64,000 nt of DNA from Candidatus Berkiella cookevillensis (GTDB taxonomy: Bacteria; Pseudomonadota; Gammaproteobacteria; Berkiellales; Berkiellaceae): assembly GCF_001431315.2 (NCBI RefSeq), contig NZ_LKHV02000001.1, forward strand, positions 1,116,001 to 1,180,000, read 5' to 3'. The position numbers and the translations under genes were made by a program. Under the pieces are notes generated by a model. The model was not told where the DNA came from. It worked only from the letters and a program-made list of their open reading frames with translations, and did not search any database. Below are positions 48,201 to 58,600 of this stretch, one piece after another (positions within the stretch are counted from its first letter, which is position 1; every line of letters begins with the position of its first letter).

Positions 48201-49980
48201 TAAAGAGAATGCCTAATTTTAATTGTTGTGCAAAAGCACCTTTTGCACTTGGATTGTCTTTGAGAGATTGTGTGAGTACATTTGCTTGTTTGAGAGTGGA
48301 TTGAATTTTTTGTTTCTCAAAAAATGGTTTGAGTGCGCTCAGTGCTTCGGACTCTAATTGATTACTTAATATTTCTTCAATAATATCGAGTGAATCAGTA
48401 TATTGCTCTTTTATTTTTTTATAAAGAAGCGCAGTCTTAAGGTTAAGTGATTGAATTTGTTTTAGTTTTTGTGGGTCATGGGTATGTCCAAAGGAAATTT
48501 GTATTTTTGATAATGTTTGTAGCATCGCAGCATATTGTTTAAACATATTGTTTATATTTTCTAATTCTGTACCAAAATGCTCGCTTGAGAATTTTGGTTT
48601 ATGTAATAACCATTTATTGTATTCTTCTTGTGCAGTGTTAGCCTGATATTTTAAACTTGTATTTTCTTGATTTTCAGGCATATTTGCTTCTAGGGCTAAA
48701 CGTTGTGCATTGATTCGCAGCTCTTCACATCGTTTCTCGAATTGCGTGCAGATACTTTGAACATGTTGAGGATCATTGAGTTGTGATAAAGCATTTATCT
48801 CCTCATCAAGTACTTTATTGTTTCTCAAGATAAAGAGTTGAGCTTGTACTTTTTGCAAAGATTGTAAGTTGATAATGGTGCTTTCAAGATTTTTAATTGT
48901 ACTAGAAACAATTGCGCTTTGTTCAGGTATGATATGAATGGCATTTTGCCAGGCGATATCAATGGAGGATAAAAAATAAGTATTTTCACTAATAATGTCG
49001 GGAAAATCAAGCAACACTTCCTTTATGTGAAGATATGCTAATAAACCCTTGTTATCTGTATTTGAAAATTGAATCGCTAAACTGGTTAATGCTGCAATTT
49101 CTTCTAAAGAGAGAGTCTCTCTCTCTTCCTCATGTGCCTTCAATGCGGCTAAAACTTCATCGATGCTTATGTCTTTGAATTGATTTTGAAGAATTTGTCT
49201 GAATTTTTCTAGCGTTGCGTTATGATTTGCAGAAATACCATTATGCTCTGCATTGATATAGTGCTGATAGATTTTTAATTTTTCATAAAATGAAATATGT
49301 GCCTTGACAATTTCTAAGATACTTTTTTCTAAAGCTTTGTTATATTCTGTGGTATCTTGATTGGGTGCTTGGCTATGGGCTTGTTCTGTATACGTGGTTT
49401 GTTTTTCTAGCTCTGTTGTAAAATCAATGGATGATAATCCATCGTCGACATCTTCTTCTAATAGCTCAACAGATGATTGGCTTTCAGATTGCAGCTGATA
49501 AGAATCCTGTATTTCTTGCAGATGTTCGATTGCAAGCTGTAAATGTGCCATGGCATATCTATAATCATCGTAAGTGTTCAGCTGTCCTTCTAATACCTCA
49601 GTAGTTAATGATTCAATTAACAGTAAATAGTCATCGCGTTGTGTATATTCAGTGCTTTCACTTAGAATGCTTTGAGCGTTTTTGAAGCTTTCATCAGAGA
49701 CATGTTCTAATTGCGCTGATAGGTAGTCACGTGTTTGTATCAGTTGTGTGATATAGGATTGCTTATCTGTTGTAGATAATAGTTCTGATGCTGAATCCTC
49801 TAATACTAAATCATTTTCAGGGGGCAGGAGTGTGAACGCTTCCGTATCTTCTACAGCTTCTCTTTGGCGCTGCTTTCGGTGTGTGGTGGCGGCTCCAATC
49901 TTTCCTTGTAATTCTTTGGATATATTTGTTTTATGATATTTGCCTTTTAGTTTGTTTCGGCGATTTTGAGAGGCTGCCAT
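45274..49980 (-). CDS. Giant (1,568 aa) helical protein of unknown function
   Basis: A single 1,568-codon frame with a good ribosome-binding site (AAAAGG, about 7 bases before the ATG at 49980). I do not recognise a family. The N-terminus is strongly basic (residues 6-40, RRNKLKGK and HRKQRQRE), followed by acidic, Ser/Glu-rich sequence to ~200. The body is rich in Leu, Glu, Gln and Asn with long predicted helices and likely coiled coils. No membrane segment, signal peptide or enzyme motif is evident. The C-terminus is basic again (KIKKNANKQLK). Size, composition and the absence of a housekeeping family suggest a host-directed or structural protein. The neighbouring 383-residue gene is divergent. 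Confidence 0.8.
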   Translation of the reverse strand: MAASQNRRNKLKGKYHKTNISKELQGKIGAATTHRKQRQREAVEDTEAFTLLPPENDLVLEDSASELLSTTDKQSYITQLIQTRDYLSAQLEHVSDESFKNAQSILSESTEYTQRDDYLLLIESLTTEVLEGQLNTYDDYRYAMAHLQLAIEHLQEIQDSYQLQSESQSSVELLEEDVDDGLSSIDFTTELEKQTTYTEQAHSQAPNQDTTEYNKALEKSILEIVKAHISFYEKLKIYQHYINAEHNGISANHNATLEKFRQILQNQFKDISIDEVLAALKAHEEERETLSLEEIAALTSLAIQFSNTDNKGLLAYLHIKEVLLDFPDIISENTYFLSSIDIAWQNAIHIIPEQSAIVSSTIKNLESTIINLQSLQKVQAQLFILRNNKVLDEEINALSQLNDPQHVQSICTQFEKRCEELRINAQRLALEANMPENQENTSLKYQANTAQEEYNKWLLHKPKFSSEHFGTELENINNMFKQYAAMLQTLSKIQISFGHTHDPQKLKQIQSLNLKTALLYKKIKEQYTDSLDIIEEILSNQLESEALSALKPFFEKQKIQSTLKQANVLTQSLKDNPSAKGAFAQQLKLGILFNKRGTEQDAHFYKMLSLGMLADFSEKEILQMGVDGLKHCSHPDDIENALLFIQYCLLNDTENQTVRFDEYESYTLTQLNDILSKLTLERHQASIHAIQDLIEKKHTERIASFSNTIKDLSLTTELSILPQDFSRMIFTQIYKLQKSSKQERDDIYNEFLSWIHHANEIYFQMPNNDLSNPLHAALSFLDEAASKGIDVHTAKEIIFRKKLSPSQTKEIPTQTINISSLSEYNSLLQKIEQVANGTLSEEEKNILSTQLIEMIEAAHTNELIQMSISELSAAGNKIDKKNIEKGIYAQPQSLHFNRNEQISNKIYALLATLVMNQYKEGEMVEREKVSECRRIYDFYNQMLNDAYAQHRYYAFEDIFYAQGYSSIPRFVENNAEREQYAYLFQYRKKYFTKLKSEHNAAPSTDIFIDRFVKAQEGMNSDLLSKYLLIGRSTNQFIDSQATVRRTNQSISPLSDFEAFADSVLFDCYQGACAVSPTTLTIAVNDTALQQAILEQSNVIKPKNLPKAKSLAAFNSITELNHYLKICANREWGYHLIDVPAQEEILNFIKNHIIFSIQKTSLIPDITEIFELLDHMNEIQIYETGETIDPNNVYKIVFEAYDQAMQELPENITNTMLKNFHSQLEQSSHFLSIVENHPKWYEVFSLKRACYNSAIQFENHLLDKIESAPDSVIEYEESSSFVNLLNIVLSGKTPSIFSNDQTIVSGNFAAMMADKEYWVTPYDPEFVEPSQIFLSLSQEKQSALGNFSAKALNAQFCQGLPWALKLDSIDKLSHTSALDKPNLLNTAQPLEKETQLIVMQYLLVSFDIMGKLCGRDGALTLKNYDAIDAVVSNIEKLQADLKTKACLSPDFKKKIGAQLQSLQMQNQQLNVMSQQSKRGFFNLNIDVNNFCHLNEILVHQLLGIPFKTSLLAPQDASPPHRDLITQAMQKPSTNAGFYVRDKENNASNPIVEAIHVTPKIKKNANKQLK

Positions 49981-50206
49981 AGTATACCTTTTAGTTTATA
50001 TACACAATTCGTTCTTTCCTTATTTACTTAGTCCCTGAAGCGCTATAAAAAGTTTAATCTTTAGTGAATATCTTTTTTTCACCGTTTTTTACTGATCACA
50101 ATAAGAGTATATGGCCTTATAAATGGATGTGTGTCAACAACATAACTTGTTTTTTGTTTTATAGATGTGTTCAAATAAATTAAAGTAGTTTCATTTAGGT
50201 TATTTG

Positions 50207-51358
50207 ATGCTTTTTATGAAAAAGGGGCAGCAACAAACATTCAGATTAGGAGGCATTTGGAAGCGAGGGGTAGAACGTCTTAAAAGGATGATTCTAGGAC
50301 TGAATAAAAATGAATTGCCTATACAGGGTCGAAGTGATGTGTTACGGGTGAAAGCAATGGCTGATACAGACGATACTTTAACTTATATGAGAGAATGGTT
50401 CAGTGCAGTTGATTCGCTACAATCACTCGTATTAACTTTAAAACAAAATTATGATTCTACAAACACAAAAAATATTAATTTAGATTTATTAACCATCCAT
50501 ACTTACTTATATCATATTGATAGGTTACTTGTGACAATAAGAGAGCAGCTTTATAGCTATCAGTATCGCGTGAATGAATTTACAGAGTTGAAACGTTCAT
50601 TGAATGAAGTTTCCTTTTTACAAGCAAAGAAATCTGCTCAACAATGCTATATAACAATTTTGGGAATCACTCAAATCTTAAAATCTATGAAGATTGAAAA
50701 ACTAAAAAACCATCAAGGCTTCATTGGATCTGTTCATAATTTAGAGTTAGATGCTTCTGCGCTCATTAGTGCGATTCGCAGTTTAAATCAATATTCTTGT
50801 CAGCAAGAAACAATACGCCAACTTGAAAATTTGGAAAGAAGTTTGATGGAGAGTTTCATAAACACTAAACCTCAGTCGCAGCTTGAAATGTTGCATTACA
50901 GTGAGCAATTGGGCTTAGAGGTGGTAATTGGCTCAAAGGGAAGTTTTTTAAAAGATCAGTCTAGCACTATTAAAGATGCCAATCATAAAGCCTTTATTTT
51001 AAGATTAATTTCTATCTTTGAAGCTTTAAAAAGATGCTATGTTGTTGCTCGAAAATCTACCATTAATGATACATTGGATGGAATGTCACAAAATTTAGAA
51101 AAACTCATCAGCATTTTTTCGAAAGAGACCATTGCTGAGTCAGAAGTGGTTGTACAGTTACAGGATTTTTATAATGCCATTGAATCTATCCGTTTTAGTA
51201 CGAACCGGGATTCTCGTTGCTCTCAGAATCTTTTTGAAAAGGCCAAAGCAGCAAGGCATGAGATGCGTGAAGTGTGTACTCACGATGAGTATGGCTTAGT
51301 TTTTTTAAAGATGATTACCTTTAAACGAATTGACTGCTTAAAATATAAGATTAAATAA
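50207..51358 (+). CDS. Hypothetical helical protein, 383 residues
   Basis: The start is the ATG at 50207, behind AGGT (an upstream TTG at 50204 is in frame but unlikely). The first 40 residues are basic (KKGQQQTFR, WKRGVERLKR); the rest is Leu/Ile/Ser/Lys-rich, alpha-helical, without membrane or signal segments and without a family I recognise. A Lys-rich end (KRIDCLKYKIK) overlaps the convergent Mth938-like gene by 8 bp. It is divergent from the giant 1,568-residue gene, with a 226-bp gap that could hold both promoters; the two may be functionally related. Confidence 0.7.
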   Translation: MLFMKKGQQQTFRLGGIWKRGVERLKRMILGLNKNELPIQGRSDVLRVKAMADTDDTLTYMREWFSAVDSLQSLVLTLKQNYDSTNTKNINLDLLTIHTYLYHIDRLLVTIREQLYSYQYRVNEFTELKRSLNEVSFLQAKKSAQQCYITILGITQILKSMKIEKLKNHQGFIGSVHNLELDASALISAIRSLNQYSCQQETIRQLENLERSLMESFINTKPQSQLEMLHYSEQLGLEVVIGSKGSFLKDQSSTIKDANHKAFILRLISIFEALKRCYVVARKSTINDTLDGMSQNLEKLISIFSKETIAESEVVVQLQDFYNAIESIRFSTNRDSRCSQNLFEKAKAARHEMREVCTHDEYGLVFLKMITFKRIDCLKYKIK

Positions 51359-51722
51359 TAATAATGCCTGCGGCTACATTTCTTGCTTCTGAGCTTAAAA
51401 TTAAGAAAGTATAAGCTGCCCTCAATGAATCCATCACCTCAACCCCAATCTGTTTTTCATATAAAACACTCAAGAGTCTTGGAGAAGGTTGTATTAAAGA
51501 TTTTCCTGTACCCAATAAAAATATATCCGGTGGGTTATTCAAGAGTGCATCAAAGTGGGATACATCCAAGGCATCCAGAGAGGCAACCGGCCATGGTGAC
51601 TCTAAAGCGTCAGGTCTTATCAACACGCTGTGGTAGTAAGGCTGATTGTTTATCCATATTTCACCAGGTTGATATTTGTCGATGTGGAATAGTGCAGAGT
51701 TGTCATCTTGTTGTATTATCAT
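51351..51722 (-). CDS. Mth938-like domain protein (DUF498/NDUFAF3 family)
   Basis: A 123-residue protein of the Mth938/NDUFAF3-like fold. Features: the N-terminal FHIDKYQPGEIWINNQPYYHSVLI, central PDIFLLGTGKSLIQPSP and the C-terminal IGVEVMDSLRAAYTFLILSSEARNVAAGIII, all matching the family's usual blocks. The eukaryotic relative is a complex I assembly factor; the bacterial role is not established. Divergent from the aminotransferase gene and convergent with the upstream hypothetical gene (8 bp overlap). Confidence 0.9.
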   Translation of the reverse strand: MIIQQDDNSALFHIDKYQPGEIWINNQPYYHSVLIRPDALESPWPVASLDALDVSHFDALLNNPPDIFLLGTGKSLIQPSPRLLSVLYEKQIGVEVMDSLRAAYTFLILSSEARNVAAGIIII

Positions 51723-51807
51723 ATAGTCTTCGTCTTTTAACAGCGCAAAGTCTGCGCCTAAAGACTATCATTATACTTGGAATATACTGTAACAGGAACG
51801 TTTATGT

Positions 51808-53022
51808 ATGAAACCACTTAGCCGTATCGAAAAGCTGCCCACCTATGTATTTACCAAAGTAGACCAACTAAAATCCGAATATCTTCAGCGTGGCATTGAT
51901 ATCATTGATATGAGCATGGGAAACCCGGATGGACATACCCCGGCGCCCATTGTGGAGGCATTGATTCAGGCGGCGAAGTTGCCGCAAACACACCGTTATG
52001 TTAAACCACCCAAGGGTATTGAGTCTTTTCGCAGTGCGGTTGCAAGCTGGTATGAAAAAAATTATAGCGTTGGTCTTGATGTGGATTCTGAAATTGTGGC
52101 AACGATTGGCGCCAAAGAAGGCATCTCTCATCTCGCTTTAGCAATATCAGAAGCGCATGATTGTGTTTTAGTACCCAGTCCTTCTTATCCTATTCATACC
52201 TATGCTTTTTTAATTGCAGGGGCACAAGTAGATACTTTCTCAGTGCAGTCAGAACAAAAAATGTTGGTTGAGATAAAGCAAAAGCTAGAATCAAATAAGC
52301 AGATCAAAGCGATTATGCTAAATTTTCCTGCAAATCCCACGGGGCATTGCGTTGAGATTGGATTTTTTGAAGAAATCATTGCTTTAGCAAAACACTATCA
52401 AACGTGGATTATTCATGATTTTGCCTATGCGGATTTGTGTTTTGATGGCTATTGTGCGCCTTCTATATTACAGGTTAAAGGTGCCAAGGATGTGGCGGTT
52501 GAAATTTGCTCTCTATCAAAGTCTTATAATATGCCAGGCTGGCGTGTAGGTTATATGGCAGGTAATGTGAACTTAATATCCGCTTTAACAAAAATTAAAT
52601 CTTATTATGATTATGGGATATTTGCGCCGATTCAAATTGCCGCAGTAGAAGCACTTTTGCATGGTGATGAATATAGACAATCCATTTGTGATATATATCA
52701 ACAGCGAAGAGATGTTTTGTGTGCTGGGCTACAAAATATCGGTTGGCCTGTGCAGGCGCCAAAAGCAACGATGTTTGTATGGGCACCCATTCCAGAAAGG
52801 TTTAGCCATTTGGATTCTTTGGAATTTACCAAAGTTCTTTTAGACAAAGCGCATATGGTTGTTGCACCTGGCATTGGGTTTGGTGAGGCTGGCGATCATG
52901 CGGTACGTTTTGCGCTCATTGAAAGTCCACAACGCATGGTGGAAGCTATCAATAGGCTTGAAGCATTCATTCGCAGCACGCGTGCCGTCGATTTTAAGGA
53001 GAAGCGAATTGGAGCCGGTTAA
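51808..53022 (+). CDS. alaC: Alanine-type aminotransferase (AlaC family, class I/II PLP enzyme)
   Basis: A 404-residue fold-type-I aminotransferase. Features: IDIIDMSMGNPDGHTPAPIVEAL, AKEGISHLALA, NFPANPTGHC, IIHDFAYADLCFDGY and the PLP-lysine motif SLSKSYNMPGWRVGYMAG. The sequence is closest to AlaC/YfdZ, which makes alanine from pyruvate with glutamate as donor; the precise amino acid pair is inferred. It overlaps the next gene (homoserine dehydrogenase) by 14 bp, with the homoserine dehydrogenase ribosome-binding site inside its last codons. That coupling suggests joint control with threonine synthesis. Confidence 0.9.
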   Translation: MKPLSRIEKLPTYVFTKVDQLKSEYLQRGIDIIDMSMGNPDGHTPAPIVEALIQAAKLPQTHRYVKPPKGIESFRSAVASWYEKNYSVGLDVDSEIVATIGAKEGISHLALAISEAHDCVLVPSPSYPIHTYAFLIAGAQVDTFSVQSEQKMLVEIKQKLESNKQIKAIMLNFPANPTGHCVEIGFFEEIIALAKHYQTWIIHDFAYADLCFDGYCAPSILQVKGAKDVAVEICSLSKSYNMPGWRVGYMAGNVNLISALTKIKSYYDYGIFAPIQIAAVEALLHGDEYRQSICDIYQQRRDVLCAGLQNIGWPVQAPKATMFVWAPIPERFSHLDSLEFTKVLLDKAHMVVAPGIGFGEAGDHAVRFALIESPQRMVEAINRLEAFIRSTRAVDFKEKRIGAG

Positions 53023-54325
53023 TATCGCCATTCTCGGTCTAGGAACGGTTGGTTCGGGGACTTATAGAGTGTTGCAACGCAATCATAATGAAATTAGTCG
53101 TCGTGCGGGGCGGGATTTAAAGGTATATGGTGCCGCTGTACAGCATTTAAATAAAAAGCGTGATTGTGATATCTCTCATCTAAAATTGACCACCGATCCC
53201 TTTTCATTGGTGGAAGATCCTGAGGTGGATATTGTTGTTGAACTGATTGGCGGGTGCACGCTTGCCAAAGCGCTCATTCTAAAAGCAATAGAGTATAAAA
53301 AACATATTGTAACAGCCAATAAAGCACTGATTGCAGAACATGGTAATGAAATATTTTCCTTAGCAGAAGCCCAAGGTGTTACCGTTGCTTTTGAAGGTGC
53401 TGTAGCGGGTGGTATCCCGATTATTAAAACAATTAGAGAAGGTTTAGGTGCAAATCGAATTAATTGGCTGGCAGGTATTATTAATGGCACTTGTAATTAC
53501 ATTTTAACGCAGATGCGAGATCAAAAATGGAATTTTAATACTGCATTGCAGTCAGCACAAGAGAAGGGATATGCAGAATCTGATCCTTCCTTTGATATAG
53601 AAGGTATGGATGCGGCACATAAACTAGCGATTTTAGCCTCTATTGCATTTGGTATACCCCTGCAATACTCAAAAGTGATACGCGAGGGTATTTGTAATCT
53701 AGATCCAATAGATATTTATTATGCAAGTCAGTTGGGATATGACATAAAACATTTAGGTCTTGCCAAAAGAACAGACGCTGGTGTTGAGCTTCGCGTGCAT
53801 CCTACTTTGCTTCCCAAAAATTGTTTATTAGCACAAGTAAATGGTGTGATGAATGCCGTGGCCATTCATGCAAATGCGGTCGGCCCTACACTTTATTATG
53901 GCGCGGGTGCGGGCGGAGATGCAACAGCTTCTAGTGTGATTGCTGATTTGGTAGATGTTATTCGTAATATGAATATTCCTGCGCACATGAAGGTTCCTTA
54001 TTTAGCATTTCAGACAAAACTATTAGAAAATTTAGTCATTATGCCTAAAGAGGATATCTTCAGTGCTTATTATTTGCGCTTGTCTGCAAAGGATGAGCCA
54101 GGTATTCTCGCCAAGGTAACGCAGGCGCTTGGTAAGCGACATATTAGTATTAAAACCATTATGCAACAGCCTGCAGAATTTTCTCATGATAAAGTGCCTG
54201 TGATTATCATTACACATCCAGTCAAAGAAGGCTTGTTAAGAGCTGCGCTTGATGAAATTAGAGTCTGTGGTGGTATAGATAATAATATTGTTACTTTAAG
54301 ACTAGAAAATTTAATATTAGATTAA
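53009..54325 (+). CDS. hom: Homoserine dehydrogenase
   Basis: Reduces aspartate semialdehyde to homoserine, the branch to threonine and methionine. The NAD(P) site is IAILGLGTVGSGTY (about residues 6-19). The catalytic region has ANKALIAEHGNEIF, FEGAVAGGIPIIKTIREGL, GIINGTCNYILTQM and AESDPSFDIEGMDAAHKLAIL. A C-terminal ACT domain (YLRLSAKDEPGILAKVTQAL) suggests feedback control, usually by threonine. The frame runs back to 52859 in the aminotransferase gene. I choose the TTG at 53009 because AAGGAG lies 7 bases before it and it gives the family-typical start. 438 residues. Confidence 0.92.
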   Translation: MEPVNIAILGLGTVGSGTYRVLQRNHNEISRRAGRDLKVYGAAVQHLNKKRDCDISHLKLTTDPFSLVEDPEVDIVVELIGGCTLAKALILKAIEYKKHIVTANKALIAEHGNEIFSLAEAQGVTVAFEGAVAGGIPIIKTIREGLGANRINWLAGIINGTCNYILTQMRDQKWNFNTALQSAQEKGYAESDPSFDIEGMDAAHKLAILASIAFGIPLQYSKVIREGICNLDPIDIYYASQLGYDIKHLGLAKRTDAGVELRVHPTLLPKNCLLAQVNGVMNAVAIHANAVGPTLYYGAGAGGDATASSVIADLVDVIRNMNIPAHMKVPYLAFQTKLLENLVIMPKEDIFSAYYLRLSAKDEPGILAKVTQALGKRHISIKTIMQQPAEFSHDKVPVIIITHPVKEGLLRAALDEIRVCGGIDNNIVTLRLENLILD

Positions 54326-54353
54326 TTATCAGAACACAAATTATTATTACGGA

Positions 54354-55424
54354 ATGATGCACATGAATTATTCTCTGATTGAGAAATATTTTCAGTATTT
54401 GCCGATTAAACATGAGAAAAATATTGTCAGTCTCGTAGAGGGAAACACCCCTTTAGTCGAGCTAACGAGCTTGATGTCTTTATTTAATAATCAATATAGA
54501 GTCTTTGCTAAAATTGAAGGCTTCAATCCTACAGGATCTTTTAAAGACAGAGGGATGACAGTGGCGATTAGCCAAGCAAAGGAGGTGGGCGCAAAAGCAA
54601 TTATATGTGCTTCCACAGGTAATACCTCTGCTTCAGCTGCAGCTTATGCCGCAAAAGCAAAGATGAAAGCCTTTGTTTTGCTCCCTTCCGGTAAAATTGC
54701 GCATGGTAAATTAGCACAAGCCATTATGTATGGGGCAGAGATTATTCAAATTGAAGGTAACTTTGATGATGCAATGACATTGGTGAAAGCGCTGAGCCAG
54801 AAATTGCCTATTGCACTTGTAAATTCTGTAAATCCTCATAGACTTGCAGGACAAAAGACCGCAGCTTTTGAAATTATAGAAACATTAGCAGAGGCGCCTG
54901 ATTATCATGCCTTGCCAGTGGGGAATGCTGGCAACATTTCGGCGTATTGGATGGGGTATAAAGAATTTTTTTGTCTCAAAAAATCAAAAAAATTACCTAA
55001 AATGTTAGGCTATCAAGCAGAAGGTGCTGCACCCTTTATCCATAATAAACCGATTGCAACGCCAGAGACGCTTGCAACTGCGATTCGAATTGGTAATCCG
55101 CAATCATGGGAGTTAGCGCAACAGGCTGCTATTGGTTCTGCAGGTTGGTTCGCGAGTATCAGTGATGAAGAAATTCTCACTGCACAAAGATTGCTTGCAC
55201 GGGTAGAAGGTATATTCTGTGAGCCTGCCAGCGCCATTTCTATTGCTGGGTTATTTAAAGATATTCATTTGGGCAAAATTGAAAAAGGGAGTACAATCGT
55301 TTGCACACTCACAGGTAATGGCTTAAAAGATTCGGATGTTGTCATGAAACATCATCAACATTCAATTGTTACCTTAAATCCACAAGCACATGTTATTCAA
55401 AATCATTTAGAAAAAAATATTTAA
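54354..55424 (+). CDS. thrC: Threonine synthase
   Basis: A PLP-dependent beta/gamma-replacement enzyme converting O-phosphohomoserine to threonine. Features: SLVEGNTPLVELTSL, GFNPTGSFKDRGMTVA (PLP lysine), CASTGNTSASAAAYAA, VNSVNPHRLAGQKTAAFEI and VCTLTGNGLKD. At 356 residues it is the short type. The start may be any of the ATGs at 54354, 54357 or 54363; GGA at 54351 suits the last. The substrate requires homoserine kinase (thrB), which is not between hom and thrC as in many gammaproteobacteria, so thrB must lie elsewhere or be replaced. Confidence 0.95.
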   Translation: MMHMNYSLIEKYFQYLPIKHEKNIVSLVEGNTPLVELTSLMSLFNNQYRVFAKIEGFNPTGSFKDRGMTVAISQAKEVGAKAIICASTGNTSASAAAYAAKAKMKAFVLLPSGKIAHGKLAQAIMYGAEIIQIEGNFDDAMTLVKALSQKLPIALVNSVNPHRLAGQKTAAFEIIETLAEAPDYHALPVGNAGNISAYWMGYKEFFCLKKSKKLPKMLGYQAEGAAPFIHNKPIATPETLATAIRIGNPQSWELAQQAAIGSAGWFASISDEEILTAQRLLARVEGIFCEPASAISIAGLFKDIHLGKIEKGSTIVCTLTGNGLKDSDVVMKHHQHSIVTLNPQAHVIQNHLEKNI

Positions 55425-55619
55425 TATTACCAAAATATTTTTATAATGTTGTTTATGTCTAGTCTTTCTTGATTCATTTTCGATCGTAAAATATAACCAT
55501 AGTGTGGGTACATCTGTCTAACTCGTTGTATTAATTGCAAATAATTAAATGCAACTTTTTCTCAAAAACCACATCGAAACTTTTATAAATCTTTGAAAAT
55601 AAGTGATAGGAGATGACGT

Positions 55620-58600
55620 ATGGATGATGACAACTTCATAGATCTACTTGCTAAAATAGACAATATAGACAAACTTTATAGTGCTTTAAAAAACAGTAAG
55701 CTTGCCCTGAAGAAGAAAACAGATGAAGCCTCCAAAGAGAGTAGTAGCGCTGTAGACGGGGTGAAGAATAAAATAAAAGTGCAAGAGGACGCTGTTGCTG
55801 CTGCAAACATTAAAGTAGAAGATTTCATTATACAGCAGCATGTTGATCAAATCGTGGAATCAATTAAAAGAAAATATATGCTTGTAGAAGCTGCACATGG
55901 TAGTGACGATTCATCAGCATTACCTGCAGATCATGCAAGACAATATGGTGAATATTACAATGTGGCAAGATATAACGAGTTGCTCAATTACTGCAAACTA
56001 GCACATCTATATGAGCATAATGGTATTCCAGAAGAACATGCCTTAAAACTTTCTTTAATGTTTGATAACACTACAGATGCAATAAAGTACATAAAGGAAA
56101 AAGGGTCGGTGCATGATGCTTGTCTTTTTACTGTGCCAGATGTGGAAAATTGCACTTTTTCTGAGTGGAAAAAATTGTTTCAAAAAAATAGAAATGACAT
56201 GCAGTTTTGGGTTTTGTTATCCAGGGCGCCTGATTTAGAACGCATATTAAATCAAAATAAAGCAGCGGAAGGCTTAGATGTAAGAAGTAGAAAGCACTTA
56301 AACATGATTAAAGAAATGAAGAAGGAAATCGAAACTAACAATAAAAGATTTAAAGAGTTAGAACGAAAGGATGCGGATATTATTACATATGCTGAAATGC
56401 AAGAGCGAAATAATCTAAATGCTGAAGTTCTTCCTGACTTGCTTAGTACGCTCTATAAAATGAGTGGAGGTATACAAATACAAAATGCTGATTTAGCTAT
56501 TTTAAAAGCCTGCAATGAACACTATTTGAAAGAAAGCCAAGCTTCTTATAAGTATATGCTTGAGCATGGTCTTACAAAAAAAGACTGTGCAAAATTTATT
56601 GCGCTTGAGCGTAAAGACAATGATGAGCATATTCCGAATATTCGAATTGATGGTGCTACAATAGGTCATCCTGGCACCTATTTAATGAAGGTTCCCGTGA
56701 TGGATGAAATGCATGCGGCTCGTGCAGCATGCTTAGGAAAGCTAACAGATTGTTGCCAGTCACTGTCAGGTGAGGCAGGTGAACCCTGCACTATTCATGG
56801 ACTGACCAGTGAATATGGGGGGTTTTATGTAGTGTGCGAAGGGGATGTGAATAATCCAACAGTACAGGACACATTGTTGGGGCAATCTTGGGCGTGGCGC
56901 AGCAAATCGAACGCGATTGTTTTTGATTCAATAGAATTATCCGGCGACAGAAAAGATCCAGAATACCTCAAAAAAATAGATAAATTATCTAAGTTTTATA
57001 TAACACTTTCAAAAAACCTTGTTGATGGTGAATATACCGATAAAGTAGCTTGTGGCGCTGACTCGGGTATGTCCACTTTTGTTGGCGTTTCTTCACTATT
57101 AAATACTAAAGAAGAATTTACTGACTATAACGATTACTGTGATTCAAACAAGCAGTTGCCAATTGTTGAACGAAGCAAGCCGTTTTATTTATATGATTCT
57201 GATCAGGATTCTATGACGGCAACGGAACAAGCCATACGCAGCGTGATGGAAAATTCATTTCCGCTGATAGCGTCAGACTTCTTTAAGAGTTTGGTAAATT
57301 GGATATTTATTCATAAAAAAGAAGATTTGATTGAGAGAACACTCGAGATTGCTAAAGAATTTAAACGTGAAGATGAATTTGAGTGTATAGACTCGGCTTT
57401 TCGTTATCCTCCTGACGATTATTACTCGGTATTAAATAATATTGAGAATAATTGGTTGTGGTCTGACGCAAGATTTGAAAATGGTAACACAGTTTTAATG
57501 AATAGCATTTTGATTCGTCTTCAACGTGGGCAAGGCAAAAACGAACTAGAAGAAGTTATTTTGAAATTAATGACGCTTTGTGCTAATACCATTGATTTAA
57601 GGAATGGCAATGGAGACACAGCTCTGCATTATGCTGCGCAGTATGATATGAAAGGAGTTGTAGTAGCGTTGCTTGAACAAGGTGCTAATCTTGAAATCAA
57701 AAATTACAGTGGCTGTACACCCTTAATGGCAGCAGTTCGTAAAAAAGAAATAAACATTGTTTCAACATTACTCGAGCATAAAGCGGATATTAATGCTAAA
57801 GATACCGAAGACTGGACAGCGTTACATATAGCAGCTCAGAATGGAAATATGGAAGTTGTTTTAAAATTGATCGAGAATGACGCTATCATTGACGCAAAAA
57901 CCAAGAATGGTTCAACACCATTATCTATTGCGATACTATACCGCCATGGGGATATTGCTTTAAAATTGCTTGAAAGTGGTGCAGATGTTAATTGTGACAG
58001 TAAATCTGGTATAACGCTTCTAGAAAATGCTATCACCAGAACCCATCCTAATCCTGAGCTCGTTATAGAATTAATTCAGCGTGGCGGTCAGATAGGCGCT
58101 AATGTTCATCTTATTAATGATTTGGTAGGACTTTTAGAAGAGAAAGGTCGACGCGAACTTATTCCAGAATTATTTGCAAATATTCGAAATTTCAATGATC
58201 TTCTAATCAATGCAATAGATAAAGATTTCACAAATCTTTCATTTGAGTTAATTAATCATAGCTTTGTAAACAGTTTATCTAAATATGGTAGTACCGCATT
58301 GATGGCTGCATCAAATAAAGGCTTCCTTGATATTGTTACGGCCTTAGTCACACATAAGGCGAATGTTAATGTTCAAAATGCCTTTGGTAGTACGGCATTG
58401 ATGGGGGCTGTAGAAAATGAACGTGAAGATATTGTGGGATTTTTAATCAATAACGGCGCAAATGTAAATTTAAAAGATGGGTTTGGTAATACGGCATTAA
58501 GGTACGCAATAGAAAAGAAGCATCTAGGAATTGCATGTAAGTTAATTGATGCGGGGGCAAAATTGGATGATGCTGACAATGCTGTCTTAAATCAGACGAG

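Noticed and set aside
51383-51811. 142-codon plus-strand frame across the Mth938-like gene
   Set aside because: Antisense to a recognisable family protein on the minus strand; no motif.
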